This document shows positions 1 through 5,883 of a DNA stretch of 8,141 bases, one piece after another (within the stretch, counting starts at the first letter, position 1; every line of letters starts with the position of its first letter). The notes beneath the pieces were generated by a model that searched no databases, was not told where the DNA came from, and saw only the letters and a program-made list of their open reading frames with translations. Position numbers and translations under genes: made by a program. This DNA comes from an uncultured bacterium (GTDB lineage: Bacteria > Actinomycetota > Coriobacteriia > Coriobacteriales > Eggerthellaceae): assembly GCA_947649215.1 (NCBI GenBank), contig CANSQW010000044.1, positions 1-8,141 on the forward strand. Direction: 5' to 3'.

Positions 1-146
1 CCATGTGCAACTGCGGCGCGCTCACCATCCCCGAGTTCCAGGACAAGGCGAAGCTGACCCTGGTCAGCGCCACGTCCATCGTGGAGGGCGGCGCCCACGA
101 CGTCCTGCTGAAGGACAAGACGCCCTACGTCTCCAACACGCGCTAA
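1..146 (+). CDS. Probable IMP dehydrogenase, C-terminal end only (partial)
   Basis: Only the last 47 residues are visible. The gene begins before the window, and the codon frame starts at base 3. The ATG at 3 is almost certainly an internal methionine, because it opens directly into conserved-looking sequence (MCNCGALTIPEF). The tail contains SIVEGGAHDVLLKD. This resembles, from memory, the C-terminal end of the roughly 500-residue bacterial IMP dehydrogenases, where a short His-Asp-Val motif lies near the end. IMP dehydrogenase oxidises IMP to XMP with NAD in guanine nucleotide synthesis. The catalytic cysteine loop and CBS domains would lie upstream and cannot be checked. A GMP-reductase or IMPDH-like paralogue is the main alternative. 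The stop TAA is at 144-146, and a strong hairpin follows about 55 nt later, so this gene probably ends its transcription unit. Confidence 0.6.
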   Translation, partial: MCNCGALTIPEFQDKAKLTLVSATSIVEGGAHDVLLKDKTPYVSNTR

Positions 147-200
147 CGCAGGAAGGCGGAGCGCGCCTTACGATGCGCTCTGCGGCACTCCCGCGCTTCC

Positions 201-226
201 GAAGGGCCCCGATGACGGGGCCCTTC
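201..226 (+). terminator. Hairpin terminator after the IMPDH-like gene
   Basis: GAAGGGCCCC (201-210) pairs perfectly with GGGGCCCTTC (217-226) around a 6-nt loop (GATGAC), a 10-bp stem. There is no run of T downstream. Instead the sequence is CTG followed by CGTCTGGGGG (230-239). The position between a stop codon and the next promoter supports a terminator role. The lack of a T-tract lowers certainty about intrinsic termination. Confidence 0.7.
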
Positions 227-309
227 CTGCGTCTGGGGGAGGAAACTGTGCGTTTTGCTGGCGAGAAGTCGCAAGATGCCCTGATCACCCCTTGCGAACG
301 GGGCCTTGG

Positions 310-318
310 TGGTATACT
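310..318 (+). promoter_or_regulatory. Promoter (extended -10) for the envelope gene pair
   Basis: TGGTATACT at 310-318 is an extended -10 element (TGn plus TATACT, 5 of 6 matches to TATAAT). A weak -35-like TTGCGA lies at 292-297, but the spacing of 15 bp is short. The element is about 55 nt upstream of the ATG at 375 and downstream of the preceding terminator. The same nonamer recurs at 4657-4665 in front of the transporter gene. Confidence 0.6.
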
Positions 319-365
319 CCAGGTTTCGATAGGATAATCGCTTCAGTGTGCTCTTTTTCGCGCGG

Positions 366-373
366 GGAGGTGA
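366..373 (+). promoter_or_regulatory. Ribosome binding site deciding the start at 375
   Basis: GGAGGTGA is a near-perfect Shine-Dalgarno sequence with GGAGG ending 4 nt before the ATG at 375. The open frame extends up to a GTG at 348, but that codon has no ribosome-binding sequence and would put this site inside the coding region. Confidence 0.85.
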
Positions 374-374
374 C

Positions 375-1736
375 ATGCAGAACTCATGGATCGGCATCGC
401 GCTGATGGCCCTGGTCGTGGTCATCGGCCTGGTGGCGGGCGTTCGCCTGAGCCCGCCCGGCTCCCAGCGCCGTGCCGTCATCGGATCGCTCGGCGGCGTG
501 ACCCTGGTGGTGGTCCTGTTCTTCCTGGTTGCCATCGCGCTCTCGCAGCGGTGGACCGCCCCGCTGTTTGCCGTGGCCTGCATCGTCGTTCCCGTGGCCG
601 TCTACGTGGGGATGACCGAGTCGGCTGACAAGACGCGTCGCCGCAAGCGCGCGGACGAGGCTGCCAAGGCCCGCGCCGCGCAGGAGCCTGCCTCGGAAGA
701 GGCGGCCGAGCCGCTGGTCAAGCCCGTGGTCGAGCCGAAGAAGCCCACCAAGCGCGTCGCTCCCAAGCCTAGCAAGCCCACCAAGCCCGCCCACGGCAAG
801 CCCACTCCCGCCACGATATCGCTCCCCTTCGCTGACCTCACCACTACCAAGGTGGTTCCGGTGGAGAAGGTCAACGTGATCGACCTGCGCCCGCTCGCCG
901 AGGAGCAGGAGGAGCGCCGCCGCGCCCTGGAGGAGGCTGCCGCCCTGGAGGCCGCGGAAATCGAGGCGGTGGAGGAGATCCCGTTCGTAGCCTCGCCCTT
1001 CGTGCCTGCTGACGCGGAGCCGGAGGACGAGGAGTTCGAGCCGGCAGAGCCCGTCGTCACGTTCGAGCCCGAGCCGATGCGCGAGCCTGAGCCGGCGTTC
1101 GTTCCCGCGTCCGAGGCGGAGCTCGCGGCGTCTTCCAAGCCGACGTGGGAGGTGTTCTCCTTCGCGTCCGAGGCGGAGCTTGAGCCTGCGTCCGAGCCGG
1201 AGCCTGCGGCTGCCCGCGCGGCGGAGGAAGCGCCTGCCGTGGAGCCGGCCTTCGAGCCCGAGCCTGTCGTCGCTGCCGCGCCCGAGCCGGAGCCCGAGCC
1301 CGCCGTGGTCATCGAGTCCGAGCCCCTGCCGGAGCCGGAACCTGCCATCATTCCCGAGCCGGAGCCCGAGCCTGCGTTCGTCCCCGAGCCCGAGCCCGCC
1401 CGCATTGCGACCCCCGAGCCCGAGCCGGCCCCCGAGCCCATCGCGACCTCCGAGCCGACCCCCGCCGCGGCCTCGTCCTATGACGGCTTCTGCGCCAAGG
1501 CGCAGTCGCTGCGCGAGCGCGGCGTGTACCCCATTGCCGCGCGCCTCTTCGCCGAGGCTGCCGCCGCAGCGCCGACGCCCGACGAGGCCCGCCGCGCTCG
1601 CTTCGACGAGCTGGCCTGCTACGTCAAGGCGGGCGATGGGGCCAAGGCCCGTGCCGTCGCCGCCGAGCTACGCCAGTCGAGCGTGCTCACCCGCGTCGAG
1701 CGCATGAAGCTGGACGCGGTCGAGAGGATGGGGTAG
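375..1736 (+). CDS. Membrane-anchored Glu/Pro-rich protein with TPR-like C-terminus
   Basis: 453 residues; I do not recognise a named family. Three hydrophobic segments lie at about residues 5-23, 35-57 and 62-80. They are followed by a charged stretch, a Lys/Pro-rich segment (116-144), and a predicted coiled coil rich in Glu and Ala (175-202). Next comes a long Glu/Pro low-complexity region (about 215-366, many PEPEPE repeats). The C-terminal 85 residues (367-453) are Ala-rich and helical, in a pattern like TPR pairs ([20 protein letters not shown], then a second helix pair). The stalk-like middle suggests a protein that spans a distance and holds the helical domain away from the membrane. 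Which side of the membrane it lies on is not clear: three helices and the basic residues after helix 3 are compatible with a cytoplasmic tail. The VanW-domain gene follows 3 nt after the stop, so the two are surely co-transcribed. The start is set by the strong ribosome-binding sequence before 375. Confidence 0.85.
   Translation: MQNSWIGIALMALVVVIGLVAGVRLSPPGSQRRAVIGSLGGVTLVVVLFFLVAIALSQRWTAPLFAVACIVVPVAVYVGMTESADKTRRRKRADEAAKARAAQEPASEEAAEPLVKPVVEPKKPTKRVAPKPSKPTKPAHGKPTPATISLPFADLTTTKVVPVEKVNVIDLRPLAEEQEERRRALEEAAALEAAEIEAVEEIPFVASPFVPADAEPEDEEFEPAEPVVTFEPEPMREPEPAFVPASEAELAASSKPTWEVFSFASEAELEPASEPEPAAARAAEEAPAVEPAFEPEPVVAAAPEPEPEPAVVIESEPLPEPEPAIIPEPEPEPAFVPEPEPARIATPEPEPAPEPIATSEPTPAAASSYDGFCAKAQSLRERGVYPIAARLFAEAAAAAPTPDEARRARFDELACYVKAGDGAKARAVAAELRQSSVLTRVERMKLDAVERMG
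1021..1460 (+). repeat. Glu/Pro-codon low-complexity tract
   Basis: This stretch is built largely from GAGCCG/GAGCCC units coding for EP repeats. It includes an 18-bp exact direct repeat at 1106-1123 and 1163-1180 (CGCGTCCGAGGCGGAGCT, coding for part of ASEAEL), spaced 57 bp apart, or 19 codons. Such tracts are prone to in-frame length changes. The opposite strand gives a long spurious frame of Gly-Ser repeats, which is a shadow and not a gene. Confidence 0.8.
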
Positions 1737-1739
1737 GCC

Positions 1740-2681
1740 ATGGCAGCCCACGCCCGCCCCGATCAGCGCGTTGACCGGCGGGCGCCCGCTCCGCGCCGCC
1801 GTCCTGAGATGCCCCCGTCCTACCGGGCCTCCTGGGCGGCGCTGCCCGTGGTGGTGCTCTGCTCTCTGGCCGTCTCGGCCTGCATGGCCTTCGGCAACCC
1901 GGTGCTGTGGATGACCAACGACCAGGCCGCCGAGGCCCTCGCCGCCGCGCCTCCGGAGGAGACCCCCGAGCCTGCCCCCGACGTCCCGGAGGAGCCTGAG
2001 GCCCCTGAGCAGCAGATCATCGGCCAGTACCAGGCCATCTCCCAGAGCGAGGACGCGGCGCGCGCCCAGAACATCCGCCTGGCGGCCGACGCCATCGACG
2101 GCGTGGTCATCGAGCCCGGCGGCGTCTTCTCGTTCAACGAGGTGGTGGGCAACAGCTCCGCTGAGCGCGGCTACCAGGAGGCTCCCGTCATCCGCAACGG
2201 CAAGGTGGCCGTCGGCGACGGCGGCGGCATCTGCCAGGTGTCTACCGCCCTCTACATCGCGGCCGTCAAGGCCGACCTGGACATCGTCGAGCGCCATCCT
2301 CATTCCGTCGTGTCGGACTACGCGCCCATCGGCCTGGACGCCACCATCGTCTACGGCCAGATCGACCTGCGCATCCGCAACAACACCGAGCATGACATCA
2401 CCATCTACGCCAAGGCCGTCGGCCAGACGGTGGACGTGACCATCGTCGGCGACCCGCTGCCCGAGGGCGTCACCGTGGACGCCACCTCGCGCGTGGTGGA
2501 TCGCTACGAGAAGAAGGACGCCGAGGGCGAGCTGCGCCAGTACTACATCTCCGAGTCGTTCCGCGTGTACTACCAAGACGGCGTGCGCACCACGCGTGAC
2601 CTGCTCTCGAGCGACATCTACCTGGTGGACGACTCCTCGACCGTCACCCTTGCCGAAGGAAGCGTGGAGCCCAGCAAATAG
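1740..2681 (+). CDS. VanW-family envelope protein, secreted or lipid-anchored
   Basis: 313 residues. A basic N-terminal stretch (1-29, many Arg) leads into a hydrophobic segment (about 33-51) that ends in V45-S46-A47-C48. This is an acceptable lipobox, so the protein may be a lipoprotein; a plain N-terminal anchor is the alternative. A short Glu/Pro spacer follows (about 71-90), then a VanW domain. The recognisable VanW motifs are PGGVFSFNEVVG (126-137), GDGGGICQVSTALY (159-172) and ERHPHS (184-189), followed by a beta-rich region to about residue 240. VanW domains occur in the vanB accessory gene and widely in Gram-positive cell-wall proteins, and their biochemical role is not settled. No vanH, vanA/B or vanX gene is present, so this is not evidence of glycopeptide resistance. 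The gene follows the membrane protein by 3 nt. The start is uncertain: the GAGAGGA before 1740 is spaced rather far, and ATG at 1809 has no better site. Confidence 0.85.
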   Translation: MAAHARPDQRVDRRAPAPRRRPEMPPSYRASWAALPVVVLCSLAVSACMAFGNPVLWMTNDQAAEALAAAPPEETPEPAPDVPEEPEAPEQQIIGQYQAISQSEDAARAQNIRLAADAIDGVVIEPGGVFSFNEVVGNSSAERGYQEAPVIRNGKVAVGDGGGICQVSTALYIAAVKADLDIVERHPHSVVSDYAPIGLDATIVYGQIDLRIRNNTEHDITIYAKAVGQTVDVTIVGDPLPEGVTVDATSRVVDRYEKKDAEGELRQYYISESFRVYYQDGVRTTRDLLSSDIYLVDDSSTVTLAEGSVEPSK

Positions 2682-2716
2682 CGCCGCTTCCCTCCCCGGG
2701 CAGGCATCGTTTCGTA

Positions 2717-2722
2717 TACAAT
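2717..2722 (+). promoter_or_regulatory. Promoter -10 for the PRC-barrel gene
   Basis: TACAAT at 2717-2722 lies within TATACAATGG. No convincing -35 is seen at the usual distance. It is 77 nt upstream of the chosen ATG at 2799. The longer open frame would begin at the ATG inside this element (2721), which argues that the longer start is wrong. The following GG is shared with the elements at 5846 and 6634. Confidence 0.55.
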
Positions 2723-2798
2723 GGACCAAGCGCGCGAAATGCGGGCACCAACGCCGCGCCTGCGGCACCGTCGTCCATCATTGGGAGAAAGAGCCACC

Positions 2799-3611
2799 AT
2801 GGAAACCAACGAATCCATCCTCACTCGCAGCATCGTCGGCCTGGATGACCGTAAGGTGCTCGGCAAGATGCGCGAGCTGCGCGTCGACTGCGATACCCTG
2901 GCCGTCGGTCACTACATCGTCTCCAACGCCACCACCAGCACCCCGCTTGTGCTGCCCTTCGCCAACGTGATCGCCGTCGGCGACACGTTCATCACCGTCC
3001 AGTCCCGCGAGGACTTCCTGGCGGCGTCCGACCCGCAGGCCCAGGCCCTCATCGGCGACGGCTTCGCGCTCATTGGCGCCGAGGTCTACACCCGCACCGG
3101 CAACAAGCTGGGCACGGTGGCCACCTACGCCTTCGACCCGGTGTACGGCACCGTCACCAGCCTCACCCTCGACAACGGCACGGTGTTCGCGGCTGACGCC
3201 TTCGTGTTCTTCGCCCCCGAGTTCGTCTTCGTCGACGACGGCGCCAAGACGGCTGCCGAGCTGCGCGAGAGCGGCGAGCCCGCAGCCGAGGTCGTGGCTG
3301 AGGAGGTCGTCGCGGTGGACGAGCCCGTGGCCGACGAGGTGCTGCTGGCCGACGACGTGGCTGCCCTGGCGGTCGAGGACGAGATCGTGGAGGCCTTCGA
3401 GGAGGCCGCCGTCGAGGAGGAGGCCCTCGAGCTCTCCGAGGAGGACGCGCAGCTGGTGGAGTTCCTCATCGGCAAGACGCTCACCGAGGACGTGGCCAGC
3501 GCCGACGGCGTCTTTGTCGCCGCCCGCGGCGTCATCCTCACCCGCGAGCTGGTCGAGCAGGCGGCTGCGCACGACGCCCTGCTCTCCCTGACCATGAGCG
3601 TGGACGAGTAG
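2799..3611 (+). CDS. PRC-barrel-like protein with acidic linker and C-terminal small domain
   Basis: 270 residues, with no signal peptide or membrane segment, so probably cytoplasmic. Residues about 7-80 (LTRSIVGLDDRKVLGKMREL onward) and about 90-147 (IGAEVYTRTGNKLGTVATY onward) each look like a PRC-barrel module. The pattern is a short beta strand, then a G-x-x-hydrophobic turn, then a second strand. PRC barrels occur in ribosome maturation factor RimM, photosynthetic reaction-centre H subunits and many small bacterial proteins of unknown role. A very acidic linker (about 150-216, Glu/Asp/Ala/Val) joins them to a final domain (218-270) containing GKTLTEDV and a predicted helix. The start at 2799 follows GGGAG and AAAGAG purine runs at 2783-2793. 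An upstream ATG at 2721 lies inside the promoter. The gene has its own promoter and ends at a hairpin, so it seems to be a single-gene unit. Function is unknown. Confidence 0.8.
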   Translation: METNESILTRSIVGLDDRKVLGKMRELRVDCDTLAVGHYIVSNATTSTPLVLPFANVIAVGDTFITVQSREDFLAASDPQAQALIGDGFALIGAEVYTRTGNKLGTVATYAFDPVYGTVTSLTLDNGTVFAADAFVFFAPEFVFVDDGAKTAAELRESGEPAAEVVAEEVVAVDEPVADEVLLADDVAALAVEDEIVEAFEEAAVEEEALELSEEDAQLVEFLIGKTLTEDVASADGVFVAARGVILTRELVEQAAAHDALLSLTMSVDE

Positions 3612-3635
3612 CGCGACGCCTCACATCGCTGACGC

Positions 3636-3665
3636 GAGGGGCCCGGCCGTCTGGTCGGGCCCCTC
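3636..3665. terminator. Hairpin terminator between convergent genes
   Basis: GAGGGGCCCG (3636-3645) pairs perfectly with CGGGCCCCTC (3656-3665) around a 10-nt loop. It sits between the PRC-barrel gene and the convergent lysR gene, so it can serve both directions. No long T-tract flanks it on either side. On the plus strand TTA and then CGTCTGGGGG follow, the same arrangement as after the hairpin at 201-226. Confidence 0.75.
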
Positions 3666-3673
3666 TTACGTCT

Positions 3674-3682
3674 GGGGGGGGG
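3674..3682. repeat. G9 homopolymer next to the lysR stop codon
   Basis: Nine consecutive G occupy 3674-3682, and the lysR stop (reverse complement of CTA at 3683-3685) begins at the next base. A one-base change in the run would not alter the protein, since it lies just past the stop. The run could affect the transcript end. Confidence 0.9.
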
Positions 3683-4570
3683 CTAGGCGCGCTCCCGCAG
3701 GGCGTCGAAGAGCGCCTGGAGCTCGGGCTCGAAGGCGCTTCCCTTCAAGCGGATGAAGGCGATGTCGTGCTGGATGGGCGGCCCTGCCAGCGGCACGGCC
3801 TTGAGGCTGCCCTCCTGGAGCTCGCGCTGTACGGCGGCCTCGTAGAGGAACGCCACGCCCAGGTCGTGGGCGACGAGCACCTTGATGACGCCCAGGCTCT
3901 CGGCGATGAGCGTGTCGGAGAACCCCTCGATGGACAGGTTGCGCGAAGCCAGGGCGTGGTCGAGCACGGCGCGGGTGCCCGATCCCGGCTCGCGCATGAT
4001 GAGGCGCTCGCCCAGCAGGTCCTCCACCGTCCGCGGCTCCCGGGCGAACCGGTGGCCGGCGGCGCAGACGCAGACGAGCCGCTCGGTGCGAAAGACGTCC
4101 CACGCATACGCGCTCTTGTCGAAGAGCCCCTCCACGAAGGCGCAGTCCACCTCGCCGGCGTCGAGCAGCTCGATGAGGCGACGCGTGCCGCCCGAGCGCA
4201 CGGTGGCGCGGATGTCGGGGCGCGCGGCCAGGTACTCCGCCAGGGGAGCGGCGGCCAGGTACTCGCCGGCCGTGAGCGTCATCCCGATGCTCAGCTCCAC
4301 GGCCGACCCCGACGCCAGCGCGCTCACGCGCTCGCGGAGCATGGACTCGTCGTGGGCCATGGTGGAGAGCGCGTCGCGCAGCACGAGGCCGGCCTTCGTC
4401 AGCTCGAGCCGCTTGCGGCGATAGGTGAACAGGTCGGCGCCGTACTCCTTCTCCAGGAAGGCGATGTGCTGGGATACGGCAGGCTGGGTGATGTGGAGCT
4501 CTTCGGCGGCGCGCGTGTAGTTGAGGGTGCGGCACACGGTGAGGAACGTCTTCACGCGGAAGTCCTGCAC
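3683..4570 (-). CDS. LysR-family transcriptional regulator
   Basis: 295 residues from GTG at 4570, typical LysR-type length. The N-terminal winged helix-turn-helix is clear: residues 4-18 FRVKTFLTVCRTLNY, then TRAAEELHITQPAVSQHIAFLE (about 19-40), with the family-typical AAxxLxxxQPAVSxxIxxLE pattern. Residues about 90-290 form the two-lobed effector-binding domain. The ligand cannot be read from sequence. The open frame extends to GTG at 4606. However, a strong AGGGAGG on the minus strand (4576-4581, 5 nt before GTG at 4570) and a -10-like TATGAT just upstream of 4606 favour the shorter start. The gene is divergent from the TDT transporter, and LysR regulators commonly control the divergent neighbour and repress themselves. 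Regulation of the transporter is inferred from this layout. Confidence 0.93.
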   Translation of the reverse strand: MQDFRVKTFLTVCRTLNYTRAAEELHITQPAVSQHIAFLEKEYGADLFTYRRKRLELTKAGLVLRDALSTMAHDESMLRERVSALASGSAVELSIGMTLTAGEYLAAAPLAEYLAARPDIRATVRSGGTRRLIELLDAGEVDCAFVEGLFDKSAYAWDVFRTERLVCVCAAGHRFAREPRTVEDLLGERLIMREPGSGTRAVLDHALASRNLSIEGFSDTLIAESLGVIKVLVAHDLGVAFLYEAAVQRELQEGSLKAVPLAGPPIQHDIAFIRLKGSAFEPELQALFDALRERA

Positions 4571-4575
4571 GGGTG

Positions 4576-4581
4576 CCTCCC
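4576..4581 (-). promoter_or_regulatory. Ribosome binding site deciding the lysR start
   Basis: Read on the minus strand this is GGGAGG, spaced 5 nt from the GTG start at 4570. It lies inside the coding region if the upstream GTG at 4606 were used, so it supports the shorter protein, which also begins in the usual LysR way just before the first helix. Confidence 0.75.
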
Positions 4582-4609
4582 TTCTCTCTCCGTCTGCTGC
4601 CGTCACCGT

Positions 4610-4615
4610 ATCATA
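4610..4615 (-). promoter_or_regulatory. Possible lysR promoter -10
   Basis: Minus-strand TATGAT (4615 down to 4610) is 40 nt upstream of the lysR start. TTTATC at 4638-4633 on the minus strand is a weak -35 candidate with a 17-bp spacer. The AT-rich context helps, but the -35 match is poor. Confidence 0.4.
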
Positions 4616-4652
4616 AAACTATATTATGGTTAGATAAAAACTCATTAGTTTT
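4613..4652. promoter_or_regulatory. Candidate LysR operator: spaced AAAACT repeats and dyad
   Basis: AAAACT occurs at 4615-4620 and 4637-4642, start to start 22 bp apart, close to two helical turns. The second copy forms a perfect dyad with AGTTTT at 4647-4652 around CATT (16-bp palindrome). The array lies between the two divergent starts. The dyad ends 8 bp before the transporter -10, and so covers its -35 position. LysR tetramers usually contact two sites in such regions. This is a sequence-based guess, without binding data. Confidence 0.4.
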
Positions 4653-4656
4653 CATT

Positions 4657-4665
4657 TGGTATACT
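4657..4665 (+). promoter_or_regulatory. Promoter (extended -10) for the TDT transporter
   Basis: TGGTATACT, identical to the element at 310-318. The -35 position is AT-rich (AAAACT) and does not match TTGACA, consistent with reliance on the extended -10 or on an activator. It predicts a leader of about 90 nt before the ATG at 4765. Confidence 0.6.
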
Positions 4666-4695
4666 GCATGGCAGAATGACTTCACCACGTTCCTG

Positions 4696-4724
4696 CGCGC
4701 CGCTGCGTCCCCACCGGCGGCGCG
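4696..4724 (+). other. GC-rich hairpin in the transporter leader
   Basis: CGCGCCGC (4696-4703) pairs with GCGGCGCG (4717-4724) over 8 bp with a 13-nt loop. ACCA (4684-4687) and TGGT (4725-4728) can extend it after a one-sided 8-nt bulge. It ends about 30 nt before the ribosome-binding sequence AAAGG (4754-4758). It could slow or pause transcription, or be chance in a high-GC genome. Confidence 0.35.
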
Positions 4725-4764
4725 TGGTCTGAACGATCATCTATACCCGTACGAAAGGCAGCCA

Positions 4765-5760
4765 ATGCGCGAGCTGATAAAGAAGGTTCCCATCCCCACG
4801 GCGGGCGTGGCCCTCGGCCTGGCGGCCCTGGGCAACCTGCTCCAGCCGTATACCGAGGTCGCCCATGGCGTGTGCGGTCTGCTGGCCCTGGCCCTGGTGA
4901 GCCTGCTGGCGGCGAAGATCGTGCTGTTCCCCGCGATGATCCGCGACGACCTGCACAACTCCATCCTGGCCAGCGTGTCGGCCACCCTGTTCATGGCGCT
5001 CATGCAGCTGGCGGGCTACCTGGCGCCGGTGGCCATCGTTCCCGCCTTCGGGCTGTGGATCTGCGCGGTGGCGGCGCACCTGTCCCTCATGGTGTGGTTC
5101 AGCTTCCGCTTCATCCGCCGCTTCAAGCTGCACGAGGTGTTCCCCACCTACTTCATCTGCTACGTGGGCATCATCGTGGCGTCGGTCACCTCTCCGACGT
5201 TCAACATGCAGTCGCTGGGCTACGGCCTGTTCTGGCTGGGATTCGCCTGCTACGCCGTGCTGCTGGCCGTGGTGACCCTGCGCTACCTGCGCCATGAGAT
5301 TCCCGAGCCCGCCCGTCCGCTGTTCTGCATCTACGCGGCGCCGATGAGCCTGTCGCTCGTGGGCTACCTGGCCACCGCGCCCAGCCCCAACCCGGTGTTC
5401 GTGGGCGTGCTCATGGTGCTGGCCCAGGCGCTGTTCGCGGTGGTGCTGACGCGCCTGCCCAAGCTGGTGGCCCTCAAGTTCTACCCCAGCTTCGCGGCGA
5501 TGACGTTCCCCTTCGTCATCTCGGCCACGGCGCTCTCCAAGGGCGTGGCCTTCCTGACTGCCGCCGGCGTGGCGCTGCCCTTCCCCGAGGCGCTTCAGGT
5601 GCTCATCGGCCTGGAGACGGCGTTCGCGGCCATCATGGTGCTGTTCGTGCTCGGCCACTACGTGCGCTTCTTCTACGAGCGCGTGGAGCATCCGCAGGCT
5701 GCCGCCGTGGTGCAGGAGTCGCAGATGAACGCCCGCTTTGCCGAGAACTTCGAGAACTAA
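4765..5760 (+). CDS. TDT-family (TehA/SLAC1-type) membrane transporter
   Basis: 331 residues, almost entirely hydrophobic, with about ten membrane helices. The family includes TehA (tellurite resistance), the yeast malate carrier Mae1, sulfite exporter Ssu1 and plant anion channel SLAC1. Supporting features are the N-terminal PIPTAGVALGLAALGNLL (a family-like PxxxxGxAxGxxxLGxL start), a phenylalanine-rich central region, and TFPFVISATA at about 247-256, which matches the conserved TFP helix late in the family. The substrate cannot be told from sequence; small anions such as sulfite or C4-dicarboxylates are the family options. The C-terminus is short and polar. The ATG at 4765 is preceded by AAAGG (4754-4758). 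The open frame reaches back to 4573 through non-coding AT-rich DNA, which I do not count. It is divergent from lysR, its likely regulator, and is followed by a strong hairpin. Confidence 0.87.
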   Translation: MRELIKKVPIPTAGVALGLAALGNLLQPYTEVAHGVCGLLALALVSLLAAKIVLFPAMIRDDLHNSILASVSATLFMALMQLAGYLAPVAIVPAFGLWICAVAAHLSLMVWFSFRFIRRFKLHEVFPTYFICYVGIIVASVTSPTFNMQSLGYGLFWLGFACYAVLLAVVTLRYLRHEIPEPARPLFCIYAAPMSLSLVGYLATAPSPNPVFVGVLMVLAQALFAVVLTRLPKLVALKFYPSFAAMTFPFVISATALSKGVAFLTAAGVALPFPEALQVLIGLETAFAAIMVLFVLGHYVRFFYERVEHPQAAAVVQESQMNARFAENFEN

Positions 5761-5800
5761 TCCCGAGGGCGGGATCCCCCGCTCCTGCCCGCTGTCATGA

Positions 5801-5834
5801 GAGGCGGCCCGCGAACCTGCTCGCGGGCCGCCTC
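5801..5834 (+). terminator. Strong hairpin terminator after the transporter
   Basis: A perfect 14-bp stem: 5801-5814 (GAGGCGGCCCGCGA) pairs with 5821-5834 (TCGCGGGCCGCCTC) around a 6-nt loop (ACCTGC). A weak T-rich tail (GTTTGTT) follows at 5837-5843. It lies 40 nt after the transporter stop and directly before the engB promoter. Confidence 0.85.
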
Positions 5835-5842
5835 GCGTTTGT

Positions 5843-5851
5843 TGGTACAAT
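5843..5851 (+). promoter_or_regulatory. Promoter (extended -10) for engB
   Basis: TGGTACAAT gives TGn plus TACAAT, 5 of 6 to consensus, 33 nt before the engB ATG. The -35 position (about 5823-5828, GCGGGC) lies inside the 3' arm of the preceding terminator and does not match consensus. Confidence 0.6.
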
Positions 5852-5883
5852 GGCCCGACGAACCCCTTCACGAAGGAGCCCCT

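Noticed and set aside
602..1441. Minus-strand frame rich in Gly-Ser repeats
   Set aside because: It is the mirror of the Glu/Pro codons on the plus strand, with no ribosome-binding sequence or recognisable domain.
1740..2681. Reading the VanW gene as evidence of vancomycin resistance
   Set aside because: VanW domains are common in Gram-positive genomes and no vanH, ligase, vanX or vanR/S genes are present.
4573..4764. N-terminal extension of the transporter by 64 codons
   Set aside because: It would cover the promoter and repeat array and has no ribosome-binding sequence; the family-typical start begins at 4765.
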